Part shown: in pieces, positions 32,430 through 43,350 of the stretch
Position numbering within the stretch: the stretch's first letter is position 1
Layout of the letters: the number at the start of each line of letters is the position of its first letter
NCBI GenBank assembly: GCA_044508835.1
Contig: JBIQHD010000008.1
Coordinates: forward strand, 91,861 to 155,860
Direction: 5' to 3'
Source of the DNA: JAKFDI01 sp044508835
Lineage (GTDB): Bacteria > Pseudomonadota > Gammaproteobacteria > Burkholderiales > Burkholderiaceae_C
Length of the DNA: 64,000 nt
The notes under the pieces: generated by a model
Database searches by the model: none
Seen by the model: only the letters and a program-made list of their open reading frames with translations
Told to the model about the DNA's origin: nothing
Position numbers and translations under genes: made by a program

Positions 32430-34225
32430 GGCCGCACCGCCTCGGCGGCCGCGTCCCCCGCCCGCCGCCCCTGCAGCATCTGCGCGAACAGCGGCTGGCG
32501 CGCGCGCACCTCGTCCACCGTGCCGGTGTCGACGACCCGCCCCGCCGCCATCAGCACCACCGTGTCGAAGTGCGCCAGCAGGCTCAGGCGGTGCACCGAG
32601 GCGACGATGCAGGCGCCGGGAAAACCGGCGTGCAGCCGCTCGTGCACCCAGGCCTCGGTGAGCGGGTCCAGCGCGCTGGTGGGCTCGTCCAGCAGCAGCA
32701 CCGAGCGCCCGCGCGCCGCATGCACGCCGCGCACGAGGCACAGGCGCTGGCGCTGCCCGCCCGAGAGGTTCATGCCGCGCTCGGTGAGCGGCGTGTCCAG
32801 GCCCTGCGGCAGCAGGCCGAGCACCACGTCGAAGGCGGCGCAGTGCGCGGCGAAGGCCAGCGCCTCGGGCGCGGCCGGCTCGCCGAAGGCGATGTTCTCG
32901 GCCACCGTGGCCTCGAAGACCTCGGCCTCCTGCGGGATCAGCGTGGCCTCGGCCGCCAGGTCGCGCAGGCCCGGCACCACCGCGCCGTCGACGGCGACAG
33001 CGCCCTGCTGCGCCTCGTACAGCCCGGCCAGCACGCGCAGCAGCGTGCTCTTGCCCGAGCCGCTGGCGCCGACCAGCGCGATGCGCTCGCCGCGGTGCAG
33101 CGCGAACGACACCTCGTGCACGCCGCCGCCGCGCTCGCCCGCGCCGGCGGCGGGGTGCGCGAAGCCGAGGCCGCGCAGCGCGATCTCGCGCCACGCCGGC
33201 GCGACGGCCCCGGCCGGCGCCGGGCGCTCGGGCGCCTGCCAGATCGGGTCGGCGCTGGCGAAGTCGGTGCGCGTGCGCGCGAAGGACTGGAAGTTCGCCG
33301 CCAGCGAGCCGATCACGCCGCCGGCCTGCTGCGCGTACTGGTAGACCATGAACACGCTGCCCAGCAGCAGCGCCGCGCCGCTGGCGCGCGTGTGCCACAC
33401 GTACACCGCCACCAGCCCCCAGGTGAGCGCCACGCTCAGCAGGTCGACGGCGCACCACTTGGCCTCGTTCAGCACGATGCTGCGCTTGAGCGGCGCGAAC
33501 ACCGCGTCCAGCCGCCGCCCGAGCAGGCGCCGCGTGGCCGCGGCCAGGCGCAGGCTCATCACCGTGCCCACGTTGCCGAGGAAGTCGAGCAGCCCGGCGG
33601 CGTAGCGCCGCTCGGCCGCGTTCTCCTGCACGGCCAGGCGCATCAGCGCGGCGTCGAAGCGCACGATGACCACCGCCACCACCGCGTAGCCGACCACCGC
33701 CACCGCGCCGGCCACGACCGACAGCAGCAGCAGCGCCGCCACCGGCCCGACGAGGTTGACGGCGTTCTGCAGGTAGACGTACTGGTTCTGCGTGAAACCG
33801 TAGAGCGCCGCGCTCGCCTGCCCCATGCGGTGCTGCACGTCGCCCGAGTGCCGCTGCTCGTGCCAGCCGAGCGGCGCGCGCATCAGCTTGTCGTACAGCG
33901 CGTCCGACACGCTGCGGCGCACCCGCACGCCCACGCCGCGCTCCAGCACGCGGCCCGGGCCGTGCAGCAGCCACACGCCGCAGTAGGTGAGCAACACCAG
34001 GCCGACCCAGCCCGCGGCCGAGCGCGCCGACTGCGCGCCGCCGAGCTGCAGCGCGTTGATCGCCTGCCCGGCGAGCCACGGCACCAGCAGCTTGAGCAGC
34101 TGCGAGCCGACCAGCAGCGAGGCCGAGGCCGCCAGCGTGAGCCGCGCGCCGCGCGCATGGCGCCACACCGCGCCGTACAGGCGGGCGATCGAGCCGGCGC
34201 CGGCGTCGGGCGGCGGACGGCTCAT
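32426..34225 (-). CDS. ABC exporter, fused permease and ATPase
   Basis: A 599-residue half-transporter with an N-terminal six-helix membrane domain (about 20-330) and a C-terminal ATPase. The ATPase has Walker A GASGSGKST, signature LSGGQRQRL and Walker B VLLLDEPTSALD. It would dimerise to export a lipid, peptide or drug. The ATG overlaps the stop of the AI-2E permease gene (ATGA), so the two are translated together. The substrate is unknown. Confidence 0.9.
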   Translation of the reverse strand: MSRPPPDAGAGSIARLYGAVWRHARGARLTLAASASLLVGSQLLKLLVPWLAGQAINALQLGGAQSARSAAGWVGLVLLTYCGVWLLHGPGRVLERGVGVRVRRSVSDALYDKLMRAPLGWHEQRHSGDVQHRMGQASAALYGFTQNQYVYLQNAVNLVGPVAALLLLSVVAGAVAVVGYAVVAVVIVRFDAALMRLAVQENAAERRYAAGLLDFLGNVGTVMSLRLAAATRRLLGRRLDAVFAPLKRSIVLNEAKWCAVDLLSVALTWGLVAVYVWHTRASGAALLLGSVFMVYQYAQQAGGVIGSLAANFQSFARTRTDFASADPIWQAPERPAPAGAVAPAWREIALRGLGFAHPAAGAGERGGGVHEVSFALHRGERIALVGASGSGKSTLLRVLAGLYEAQQGAVAVDGAVVPGLRDLAAEATLIPQEAEVFEATVAENIAFGEPAAPEALAFAAHCAAFDVVLGLLPQGLDTPLTERGMNLSGGQRQRLCLVRGVHAARGRSVLLLDEPTSALDPLTEAWVHERLHAGFPGACIVASVHRLSLLAHFDTVVLMAAGRVVDTGTVDEVRARQPLFAQMLQGRRAGDAAAEAVRP

Positions 34226-35445
34226 CCGGGCGCGCCGCGCCGGCGCCGCTTCGCCCGCAGCAGCGAGCGCAGGCTCGGCGGCTCGGTCCAGTCGCCCTCG
34301 AGGTAGTTGCACACCAGCGCCAGGCGCCGCGTGCGCTTGCACACCGTGCGCAGCGCCAGCAGCAGCGGCACGGCGATCAGCGCGCCGGCGATGCCCCACA
34401 GCCAGCCCCACACCATCACCGAGACGAACACCGACACCGGGCTCAGCCGCAGCCGCCGCCCGACCACCCAGGGCGTGACGAAGTTGCTCTCGACCGAATG
34501 GATGACGAGGAAGGCGAGCGGCGGGCCGAACACCGCCGCCGTGGCGCCGAAGGCCATGGTCGCCGCCAGCGTCAGCAGCGCCGTGATGATCAGCGGCCCG
34601 AGGTACGGCACGAAGTTGAGGATGGCCGTGGCCGTGCCCCACAGCGCCGGGTTCGGCAGCCCGAGCGCCCACAGCGCCGCCGCCGTGGCGCTGCCCACGC
34701 CGAGGTTGATGGCCAGCATGGTGCCGAGGAAGAGCGCGATCTCGCGCTGCGCCTGCCGCAGCCCGCCCAGCACCAGCGCGCGCGTGCGCCGCCGGCGCAC
34801 CGCCTCCACCGTGCGGGACAGCAGCCAGTGCTCCGACGCCAGCAGGAAGTACAGCAGGATCACCGTCGCCGCGGCGGAGATGCCGAAGGCCGCCGCCTGG
34901 GCCACCACCACGCGGCCGAGGTTCACGCCCTCGGTGGCCAGCTTCTGCGCCAGCGGGTCGAGCGGCGGCGGCGCGGCCGATGCGGCCGACGCGGGCGGCG
35001 CCGCCGCGGCGGCGCTGCGCTGCCGCGGGGCCGGCTTCGGCAGGGCCGGCGCCACCGGCGCGGCGTCCGGGATCACCGCCGAGCGCACCCGGTCGAGCGA
35101 GTGCAGCAGCTGCCGCACCGTGCGCGGCGCCTCCTCCCACCATTCCGCCGCGGGCGCCGCCAGGGTCGAGCCGAGCAGCGCCAGCACCGTCAGCAGCACC
35201 AGCACCACCATGCCGGCGCCGACCGGCTCGGGAATGCCCGCGCGCCGCAGCCGCCGCACCGGCCCGGCGAGCAGAAAGGTGAGGATCACCGCCACCACGA
35301 TCGGCAGCAGCAGCGGCTTGGCGTGCTCCAGCAAGAAGACGAGCGCGATCACCAGCAGCGCCACGCCCACCCACCGCGGGATCCCGCCGGCCGCCGGCGC
35401 GGCGGCCCCGGCGCCCCCTTCGGGCGGCCATGCGGGGGCGCTCAC
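34222..35445 (-). CDS. AI-2E/PerM family permease
   Basis: A 407-residue polytopic membrane protein of the AI-2 exporter/PerM family. It has an N-terminal hydrophobic pair, a Pro/Ala-rich loop (about residues 110-155), and the conserved C-terminal half with GVGSATAAALWALG, LNFVPYLGPLI and GWLWGIAGALIAVPLL. GTG 35445 is chosen because of a GGAGG ribosome site 13 bases upstream; an earlier ATG would add 38 unlikely residues. It is first in a two-gene operon with the ABC exporter. Actual AI-2 transport is not implied. Confidence 0.85.
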   Translation of the reverse strand: MSAPAWPPEGGAGAAAPAAGGIPRWVGVALLVIALVFLLEHAKPLLLPIVVAVILTFLLAGPVRRLRRAGIPEPVGAGMVVLVLLTVLALLGSTLAAPAAEWWEEAPRTVRQLLHSLDRVRSAVIPDAAPVAPALPKPAPRQRSAAAAAPPASAASAAPPPLDPLAQKLATEGVNLGRVVVAQAAAFGISAAATVILLYFLLASEHWLLSRTVEAVRRRRTRALVLGGLRQAQREIALFLGTMLAINLGVGSATAAALWALGLPNPALWGTATAILNFVPYLGPLIITALLTLAATMAFGATAAVFGPPLAFLVIHSVESNFVTPWVVGRRLRLSPVSVFVSVMVWGWLWGIAGALIAVPLLLALRTVCKRTRRLALVCNYLEGDWTEPPSLRSLLRAKRRRRGAPG

Positions 35446-35508
35446 CGGCGCGCCCTCCGCCTCGGCGGGTGATGGATGAGGACGCGCGCGCGCATCGAAG
35501 ACCCCGGA

Positions 35509-35522
35509 GGAACGAAAGTTGC
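35509..35522 (+). promoter_or_regulatory. Weak sigma-54 promoter candidate for BrkB-like gene
   Basis: GGAACGAAAGTTGC has correct spacing and a TTGC -12 box; the -24 box is GGAACG. The predicted leader is about 62 bases to ATG 35596. Confidence 0.42.
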
Positions 35523-35595
35523 CCGTCGAACAGCAGCTTTCGTGCCGCGGCGCGGCCACGGTCGTGGCGCGCCTTCACACCATCACCGGAGGAGC

Positions 35596-36500
35596 ATGGC
35601 CTTGTCAGAGTCCGGCGCGCAGCCGTGGCGCCATGTGCCGCAAAGCCTGCAACGGCCGCTGCGTCTTGCCGCCGGCGCCACGCGCCGCTGGATCGACGAC
35701 GGCGGCGCCCAGCTGGGCGCCGCCATCGCCTTCTACACCATGTTCGCGGTGGCGCCGCTGCTGGTGATCGCCATCGCGCTGGCCGGCTACGTGTTCGGCG
35801 CCGAGGCGGCGCGCGGGCAGATCGTGGGCGAGATCGAGGGCCTGGTCGGCGAGACCTCGGCGCGCGCGGTCCAGGCGATGATCGAGTCCGCCGGCCGCCA
35901 GGGAGACGGCGGCCGCTGGGCCGGCCTGCTCGGCGTGGCGACGCTGCTCGTCGGCGCCAGCGGCGTGTTCGCGCAGCTGCGGCGCGCGCTCAACCGCATC
36001 GGCCACGTGGCGCCGCGGCCCTCGGCCATCGGCGCCTTCGTGCGCGCGCGGCTGATGGCCTTCGCGCTGGTGCTCGGCTTCGGCTTCCTCGCCATCGCGG
36101 CGCTGCTCGTGAGCGCGCTGATGGCGGCGATCGGCGCCTACGTCGCGCGCTGGTTCGACGGCGCCGAGCTGCTGTTCGCGCTGGTGGACGTGGCGCTGTC
36201 GACCACGGTGATCGCGCTGGCCTTCGCCGCGCTGCTGCGCTGGCTGCCCGACGCGCCGCCCTCGCGGCGCGCCGTCTGGGCCGGCGCCCTCACCAGCGCG
36301 CTGCTGTTCGCGGTGGGCAAGCACCTGATCGGCCTGTACCTCGGGCGCGCCAGCGTCTCGTCGAGCTACGGCGCGGCGGGCTCGTTCGTGGTGTTCATGC
36401 TGTGGGTCTACTACTCCGCGCAGATCCTGCTCTTCGGCGCCGCGCTGGCGGCCGAGGTGGACGAGCGCAGCGAGGCGGACACCTCGCCCGCACGGGGCGG

Positions 36501-36504
<4 letters not shown>
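35596..36504 (+). CDS. YihY/BrkB (virulence factor BrkB) family membrane protein
   Basis: A 302-residue inner-membrane protein with about six hydrophobic segments and the YihY/UPF0761 hallmarks: AAIAFYTMFAVAPLLVIAIA near the start, GASGVFAQLRRALNRI, and SSYGAAGSFVVFMLWVYYSAQI near the end. ATG 35596 has a GGAGGAG ribosome site. The biochemical role is not settled. Its stop overlaps the stop of the convergent sigma-54 activator gene. Confidence 0.9.
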
Positions 36505-37943
<1,439 letters not shown>

Positions 37944-38038
37944 GCGCGAATCCTCGCGTCGTATCGGCGTGGCGGCCGCGCGGGAACACGGAAGGCGAGG
38001 CCCGGCGTGCGGCCGCCGGTGCCGGGCGTCGCCGCGGA

Positions 38039-38359
38039 TCAGTTGTTGCCGGAGCGGATCACGATGTCGTTGCGCACGCGCGAGACGTGGGCCACGCTGC
38101 GCGCGATCTGGCCGGCCCGGTCCTTCTCGGCCTGGCTCGCGGCGAAGCCGGACAGCTGCACCTCGCCCTTGAGCGTCTCCACGTTGATGCGCATGGCGCT
38201 GACCTGCTTGTCCTCGGCGAACTTGGCCTTGACCTTGGTCGTGATGGCGGCGTCGTCGACGTATTCGCCCACGGAGCTCTGTTTGTCGGTGACGGCGCAG
38301 CCGGTGACGGCGAACAGGCTGGCGAGGGCGATCGAGCTGGCAACGAGCAGGTTCTTCAT
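38039..38359 (-). CDS. BON-domain lipoprotein (OsmY-like)
   Basis: A 106-residue lipoprotein. The signal ends in the lipobox VTGC (Cys21). The mature protein is a single BON domain (YVDDAAITTKVKAKF to VSRVRNDIVI), the phospholipid-binding fold of OsmY. ATG 38359 has an AGGAG ribosome site. It likely sits in the periplasm and protects the envelope under stress. A near-consensus sigma-54 element lies about 70 bases upstream. Confidence 0.9.
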   Translation of the reverse strand: MKNLLVASSIALASLFAVTGCAVTDKQSSVGEYVDDAAITTKVKAKFAEDKQVSAMRINVETLKGEVQLSGFAASQAEKDRAGQIARSVAHVSRVRNDIVIRSGNN

Positions 38360-38429
38360 GGGGTTCTCCTGATTGATGAGGTGCGCCCGGCCCGCGGGGG
38401 CGGGCCGACAGGCGTCCGCCCCGTGTTTG

Positions 38430-38443
38430 GCAACGGGCATGCC
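38430..38443 (-). promoter_or_regulatory. Sigma-54 promoter candidate for BON lipoprotein
   Basis: The minus strand reads GGCATGCCCGTTGC, near-consensus and followed by CAAAC. The predicted leader is about 59 bases. Confidence 0.66.
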
Positions 38444-38460
38444 CGCGGCGCTGTGCGGCA

Positions 38461-39219
38461 CTACGCGGCGCGCAGCAGCGCGAGGCCCTGCAGCAGGTAG
38501 AGCGCGCCGACGCCCGTGACGATCCAGCGCGTGTAGCGCCTGAAGTTCACGTCGCTCATGCGGTCGAGGATGCGCCCGCCCGCGGCCGTGCCGAGCATCG
38601 ACAGCGGCACCGCCAGCGCGAACACCCACCAGGGCGGCAGCGCGCCCGCCCCGCCGCGCGAGGCCGCCAGCGGCAGGCCGTACACCGCCACCTTGGCGAG
38701 GTGGCTGAACACCTGCGTGGCCGCCTTGGTGGCGACGATGCCGTGGCGCCCGAGCACGGTGCGCACGAAGAACACGTCGAGCAGCGGCCCGGCCACGCCC
38801 GCCAGCAGGTTGACCCCGGTGACGACGAAGCCCGAGGCGAGCGCATGCGGGCGCCGCGCGGCGTCGAGCCTGAGCAGTTGCGGCGGCAGCCACACCAGCA
38901 GCGGCACCAGCCCGAGCAGCACGTAGAGCACCGGCTTGGAGGGCACCCACGAGACCAGCGCCACCAGCGCGCCCGCGGCCAGCGAGGCCAGCGCGTAGTG
39001 GCCGACGATGCGCCACTCGATGTGCCGGCGCAGCAGCACCGCGCGCCAGCCGTTGGCCACCATCTGCAGCACGCCGTGCGTGACCATGGCGGCCGACACC
39101 GGCAGCACCAGCGCCAGCGCGCCCATCAGCACCAGCCCGCCGGCCATGCCGAAGATGCCCGAGAGCAGGGCGGTGACGAAGGCGCTGGCGAGGAGGAAGG
39201 CGGCGACGGGGGCGGTCAT
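38461..39219 (-). CDS. TSUP (TauE/SafE) family permease
   Basis: A 252-residue membrane protein of the TauE/SafE sulfite-exporter-like family, with eight or so hydrophobic segments. GIFGMAGGLVLMGAL near the start and GVAGPLLDVFFVRT in the second half are the paired repeats of the family. The substrate is unknown (often an organosulfur or sulfite anion). ATG 39219 begins the first helix. It is separated from tctC by a repeat element. Confidence 0.88.
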   Translation of the reverse strand: MTAPVAAFLLASAFVTALLSGIFGMAGGLVLMGALALVLPVSAAMVTHGVLQMVANGWRAVLLRRHIEWRIVGHYALASLAAGALVALVSWVPSKPVLYVLLGLVPLLVWLPPQLLRLDAARRPHALASGFVVTGVNLLAGVAGPLLDVFFVRTVLGRHGIVATKAATQVFSHLAKVAVYGLPLAASRGGAGALPPWWVFALAVPLSMLGTAAGGRILDRMSDVNFRRYTRWIVTGVGALYLLQGLALLRAA

Positions 39220-39273
39220 GCGGCGAGTGTCGCCGCACGGCGGCCGTGCCCCTCCACGAACGGAATCCCCTTC

Positions 39274-39350
39274 AAGCGAACGCCGCGGATCCGGCTCTGC
39301 CGGTCCGCTGGTGTTGCCCCCTCGAGGGGGCGCGCGTAGCGCGTAGGGGG
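39274..39350. repeat. Dispersed repeat, copy 1 (after tctC)
   Basis: A roughly 77-base element with a CCCCCTCGAGGGGG palindrome and a GGATCCGGC core. An inverted copy lies at 43006-43083. It begins about 14 bases downstream of the tctC stop and, relative to that gene, has the same orientation as the other copy has to cydB. Confidence 0.8.
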
Positions 39351-39363
39351 TGGGCCGATCCCT

Positions 39364-40362
39364 TCAGTCCACCTTCGCCCCGGAGTCCTTCACCACCTTG
39401 GCCCACTTGGTGATCTCGCGCGCCTGGTAGGCGGCGAGCTCCTCCGGCGTCGAGCCCACCGGCTCGAGCCCGATCTCGGCCAGGCGCTTCGCCACGTCGC
39501 CGGTGGTCACGATCTTCTTCACCTCGGCCTGCAGCTTGTCGACGACGGGCTTGGGCGTGCCCGCCGGGGCGAACAGCGCGAACCACGAGACGGCCTCGAA
39601 GCCGGGCAGGCCCTGCTCGGCGATCGTCGGGATGTCGGGTGCGGCGCTGGAGCGCTTCGCGCTCGTGATGCCCAGCGCGCGCAGCTTGCCTTCCTTCACC
39701 AGCGGCAGGCTGGAGGGCATGTTGTCGAACATCATCGTCGTGCGCCCGCCGAGCAGGTCGGGGATGGCGCTGGCGCGGCCCTTGTACGGGATGTGCGTCA
39801 TGTCGATGCCGGTCATGCTCTTGAACAGCTCGCCCGAGACGTGGATGGAGGTGCCCGAGCCCGACGAGGCGAAGGTCATCTTGCCTTCCTTCTTGCCGAG
39901 CGCGATGAACTCGGGCAGCGTCTTCGCCGGCAGGCTCGGGTGCACGACCAGCAGGTTGGCGGTGGTCGCCAGCAGCGTGACCGGGGTGAAGTCCTTCACC
40001 ATGTCGTAGGGCATCCTGCTGTACAGCGCCCCGTTGATCGAGTGCGTGCCGACGGTGCCGACCACGATGGTGTGGCCGTCGGGCGCCGCCTTGGCGACGA
40101 AGTCGGAGCCGATGTTGCCGCCCGCGCCCGGCTTGTTGTCCACGGCCACGGTCTGGCCCCAGGCGGCCTGCAGCTTCTCGGCGATCAGGCGCGCCAGGAT
40201 GTCCGGCGCGCCGCCGGTGGTGAAGGTCACGACGATGTGGATGGGCTTGCTCGGATACGCCTCCTGCGCGTGGACGCCCGAGAGGCAGCCGGCGGCGAGC
40301 GCGGCGGCCGCGACGATCCGGCTCAGTGTCGGGCTCAGTGAACGGTTCAGGGAAGAAGGCAT
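39364..40362 (-). CDS. Tripartite tricarboxylate transporter substrate-binding protein (Bug/TctC)
   Basis: A 332-residue periplasmic solute-binding protein. A signal peptide (hydrophobic residues 17-31, cleavage near GVHAQ) precedes YPSKPIHIVVTFTTGGAPD, the standard Bug N-terminus. Also visible are VDNKPGAGGNIG, HIPYKG and DIPTIAEQG. ATG 40362 gives a complete signal peptide. No tctAB genes are nearby; orphan Bug proteins are very abundant in Burkholderiales. The ligand is unknown, probably a carboxylate. Confidence 0.92.
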   Translation of the reverse strand: MPSSLNRSLSPTLSRIVAAAALAAGCLSGVHAQEAYPSKPIHIVVTFTTGGAPDILARLIAEKLQAAWGQTVAVDNKPGAGGNIGSDFVAKAAPDGHTIVVGTVGTHSINGALYSRMPYDMVKDFTPVTLLATTANLLVVHPSLPAKTLPEFIALGKKEGKMTFASSGSGTSIHVSGELFKSMTGIDMTHIPYKGRASAIPDLLGGRTTMMFDNMPSSLPLVKEGKLRALGITSAKRSSAAPDIPTIAEQGLPGFEAVSWFALFAPAGTPKPVVDKLQAEVKKIVTTGDVAKRLAEIGLEPVGSTPEELAAYQAREITKWAKVVKDSGAKVD

Positions 40363-40569
40363 CGGTTCTCCTGCAGGTTGGAATGCCCGGGACGGCCGCC
40401 GCAAGTTAGCCGAGCGGCAAGTCGGGCACATCGGTAGTTGACCGCGGGGCATCGCGGCGTACGGCCCGCCGGCACTGCGGCGAAACCCTCGGTCCGACTC
40501 GGTCACTTACAACCACGGGCCATTCGACGCAGTACGGTCCATGACGCTGCCGCCGATGAGGACCGCCCC

Positions 40570-42003
40570 GTGGATGCCCTGCTGCTCTCGCGCCTCCAGT
40601 TCGTCTGGGTCATCGCCTGGCACATCCTGCTGCCGGCCTTCACCGTGGGCCTGGCCTGCTACATCGCCACGCTGGAGGCGCTGTGGTGGATCCGCAAGGA
40701 CGACGTCTACCGCCGGCTCTCGGCCTTCTGGATCAAGATCTTCGCCGTGTCCTTCGGCATGGGCGTGGTCTCGGGCATCGTCATGCCGTTCCAGTTCGGC
40801 ACCAACTGGAGCCGATACATCGACGCCACCGGCAACATCACCGGCGGGCTCATGGCCTACGAGGTGCTCACCGCCTTCTTCCTCGAGTCGGCCTTCCTCG
40901 GCGTGCTGCTGTTCGGGCGCAAGCTGGTGCCGCAGGGCGTGCACGTGTTCTCGGCGGTGATGGTGGCGCTGGGCACGCTGCTGTCGTCGTTCTGGATCCT
41001 CGCCGTCAACAGCTGGATGCAGACGCCGCGGGGCCACACGCTCGTCGACGGGCGCTTCTACCCCGAGGACCTGTTCGCGGTGATCTTCACGCCCTCGTTC
41101 CCCTACCGGCTCACGCACACGGTGATCGCCTTCACCGTGACCACCGGCTTCGTGATCCTGGCGGTCGCGGCCGGCTACCTGCGGCGCGGGCGGCACGTCG
41201 CCGAGAGCCGGGTGATGGTGAGGATGTCGCTGATGTTCCTCACGGTCATGGTGCCGCTGCAGGTGCTGGTGGGCGACCTGCACGGCGTGAACACGCTGGA
41301 GCACCAGCCGGCCAAGCTGGCCGCGATGGAAGGCATCTGGGACACGCAGCGGCGCGTGCCGGCGTCGATCTTCGCCATCCCCGACCAGGCGGCCGAGAAG
41401 AACCACTTCGAGATCGCCATCCCGGCGCTGGCGAGCCTGTACCTCACCCACGACCTCGACGGCGAGGTCAAGGGCCTGAAGGAATGGCCGCCCGAGGACC
41501 GCCCGCCGGTGGCCATCGTCTACTTCGCCTTCCGCATCATGGTGGGGATCGGGCTCGTGATGCTCTTCGTCGTCGCCATGGGCTGGTGGCACCGGCGACG
41601 CGGCACGCTCTACACCTCGCCCGCCTTCCTGCGCGCGGCGCACTGGACGATGCCCATCGGCTTCGTCGCCGTGCTCGCCGGCTGGACGGTCACCGAGGTC
41701 GGCCGCCAGCCCTGGGTGGTGTACGGCCTCATGCGCACGGCCGACGCCGTCACGCCCTCGCTCACCACCGGAGACGTGGCGCTGTCGCTCGCCGCCTACG
41801 TGGTCGCATACGCGGTGATCTTCGGCGGCGGCTTCGTGCTGCTGCGGCGCATGGTGCTGCGCGGCCCGCCCGCGGCCGACGCCGCCGAGGGCCGCGAGGA
41901 CGCCGAGGCGCGCGCCGCGCGGCCGCTGTCCGCCGCGAGCGAGGCGCCGCACGTGGCGCAACCGCACCCCACCCAACCGAAGGGAGCCGGCGATGCAGCT
42001 TGA
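40570..42003 (+). CDS. cydA: Cytochrome bd ubiquinol oxidase subunit I (CioA-type)
   Basis: A 477-residue integral membrane subunit that binds hemes b558, b595 and d and oxidises ubiquinol while reducing oxygen. Heme-ligand regions include WHILLPAFTVGLA near the N-terminus and GWTVTEVGRQPWVVYG near the C-terminus. The quinol loop is short, as in cyanide-insensitive CioA enzymes. GTG 40570 is chosen, with a GAGGA ribosome site upstream; the longer frame lacks membrane character. It overlaps cydB by 11 bases. Confidence 0.93.
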   Translation: MDALLLSRLQFVWVIAWHILLPAFTVGLACYIATLEALWWIRKDDVYRRLSAFWIKIFAVSFGMGVVSGIVMPFQFGTNWSRYIDATGNITGGLMAYEVLTAFFLESAFLGVLLFGRKLVPQGVHVFSAVMVALGTLLSSFWILAVNSWMQTPRGHTLVDGRFYPEDLFAVIFTPSFPYRLTHTVIAFTVTTGFVILAVAAGYLRRGRHVAESRVMVRMSLMFLTVMVPLQVLVGDLHGVNTLEHQPAKLAAMEGIWDTQRRVPASIFAIPDQAAEKNHFEIAIPALASLYLTHDLDGEVKGLKEWPPEDRPPVAIVYFAFRIMVGIGLVMLFVVAMGWWHRRRGTLYTSPAFLRAAHWTMPIGFVAVLAGWTVTEVGRQPWVVYGLMRTADAVTPSLTTGDVALSLAAYVVAYAVIFGGGFVLLRRMVLRGPPAADAAEGREDAEARAARPLSAASEAPHVAQPHPTQPKGAGDAA

Positions 42004-42991
42004 CCTCGTGCCCCTGTGGGCCGGCATCCTGGCGCTGGCCGTGTTCATGTACGTGCTGCTCGACGGCTTCGACCTGGGCGTGGGCATGCTCTTCGCCTTC
42101 CGCCGCGACGCGCACGAGCGCAACGTGATGATCTCGTCGGTGGCCCCGGTGTGGGACTTCAACGAGACCTGGCTGGTGCTGGGCGGCGGCGGGCTGCTGG
42201 CGGTGTTCCCGCTCGCCTTCGCCGTCATCATCCCGGCGGTCTACTTCCCCATCCTGCTGATGCTGCTGGGCCTGCTGTTCCGCGGCGTGGCCTTCGAGTT
42301 CCGCGAAGTCGAGGGCGCGCGCAAGCGCCTCTGGGACGGCGGCTTCTTCTGGGGCTCGCTCGTCGCCACCTTCGCGCAGGGCGTGGTGCTCGGCCAGTTC
42401 ATCACCGGCTTCCCGGTCGAGGGCCGCGCCTTCGCCGGCACGAGCTGGGACTGGCTCGCGCCCTTCCCGCTGCTCGTCGGCGTGGGCCTCGTCTTCGGCT
42501 ACTTGCTGCAGGGCGCCACCTGGCTGGTGATGAAGACCGAGGGCGAGCTGCAGGACTGGGCGCGCACGATGGCGCGGCGCTGCCTGTGGGGCGTGCTGGC
42601 CTTCATCGCGCTGATGAGCGTCTGGACGCCGCTCACCGAGCCGCGCATCGCCGAGCGCTGGTTCAGCCTGCCCAACGTCTTCTGGTTCGCGCCGGTGCCG
42701 GTGCTCACGCTGCTGGTGGCCGGCGTGCTGCTGCGCAGCCTGCGCCGCGGCGCCGAGGTGCTGCCCTTCCTGTGCTCGTTCGCGCTGTTCTTCCTGGCCT
42801 TCACCGGCCTCGTCATCAGCCTGTGGCCCTACATCGCGCCGCCGTCCATCACGCTGTGGGACGCGGCGGCCGCGCCCAAGTCGCAGGCCTTCATGATGGT
42901 CGGCACGCTGTTCCTGCTGCCGGTGCTGCTGGGCTACGTCACCTGGTCGTACTGGGTGTTCCGGGGCAAGGTGAAAGGCGGGTATCACTGA
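41993..42991 (+). CDS. cydB: Cytochrome bd ubiquinol oxidase subunit II (CioB-type)
   Basis: A 332-residue integral membrane subunit pairing with CydA. It starts with the conserved YVLLDGFDLGVGMLF and has SVAPVWDFNETWLVLGG, FRGVAFEFRE and WPYIAPPSITLWDAAA. ATG 41993 lies within the cydA end, so they are coupled. No small third subunit (CydX or DUF2474 type) is recognised downstream before the repeat at 43006. Confidence 0.93.
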   Translation: MQLDLVPLWAGILALAVFMYVLLDGFDLGVGMLFAFRRDAHERNVMISSVAPVWDFNETWLVLGGGGLLAVFPLAFAVIIPAVYFPILLMLLGLLFRGVAFEFREVEGARKRLWDGGFFWGSLVATFAQGVVLGQFITGFPVEGRAFAGTSWDWLAPFPLLVGVGLVFGYLLQGATWLVMKTEGELQDWARTMARRCLWGVLAFIALMSVWTPLTEPRIAERWFSLPNVFWFAPVPVLTLLVAGVLLRSLRRGAEVLPFLCSFALFFLAFTGLVISLWPYIAPPSITLWDAAAAPKSQAFMMVGTLFLLPVLLGYVTWSYWVFRGKVKGGYH

Positions 42992-43005
42992 CCCCCATAC
43001 CTGAC

Positions 43006-43083
43006 CCCCCCTACGCGCTTCGCGCGCCCCCCGAGGGGGCAGCACCCAGCGGACCGGCAAAGCCGGATCCGCGGCGCTTGCTT
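43006..43083. repeat. Dispersed repeat, copy 2 (after cydB)
   Basis: An inverted copy of the element at 39274, with over 80% identity by eye. It begins about 14 bases after the cydB stop. The shared core includes CGGACCGGCA and GCCGGATCCGC. Confidence 0.8.
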
Positions 43084-43112
43084 GATCTCAGGATGACGCT
43101 TGCCGCCAATGC

Positions 43113-43137
43113 AAAAGGCCCGCTTGCGCGGGCCTTT
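43113..43137. terminator. Rho-independent terminator
   Basis: AAAGGCCCGC pairs with GCGGGCCTTT around a TTGC loop, with A- and T-runs on the flanks. It can end both cydAB and the convergent CsbD transcript. Confidence 0.85.
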
Positions 43138-43164
43138 GCCTGAGGGGGTCGGCCGAAGCGCCGG

Positions 43165-43350
43165 TCAGCGGCGCTTCGAGGACTCGTGGATCGCTTCCTT
43201 GGCGTCGCCGTAGTTCTTCTGCGCGCGGCCCTCGACCTGCTTGGCCACGCCCTTCACTTCATGCTTGGGGCTGTCGACCGCGCGGCCCACGGCTTCCTGC
43301 GCCTTGCCGGCCGCTTCCTTCGCGGCGCCCTTCACCTGGTGCTTGTTCAT
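43165..43350 (-). CDS. CsbD-family stress protein
   Basis: A 61-residue hydrophilic protein of the CsbD family, with the repeated pattern VKGAAKEAAGKAQEAVGRA and VKGVAKQVEGRAQKNYGDAKE. ATG 43350 has an AGGAG ribosome site. The family is induced by general stress in many bacteria; its molecular role is unknown. No sigma-54-like element of good quality is visible upstream. Confidence 0.9.
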   Translation of the reverse strand: MNKHQVKGAAKEAAGKAQEAVGRAVDSPKHEVKGVAKQVEGRAQKNYGDAKEAIHESSKRR

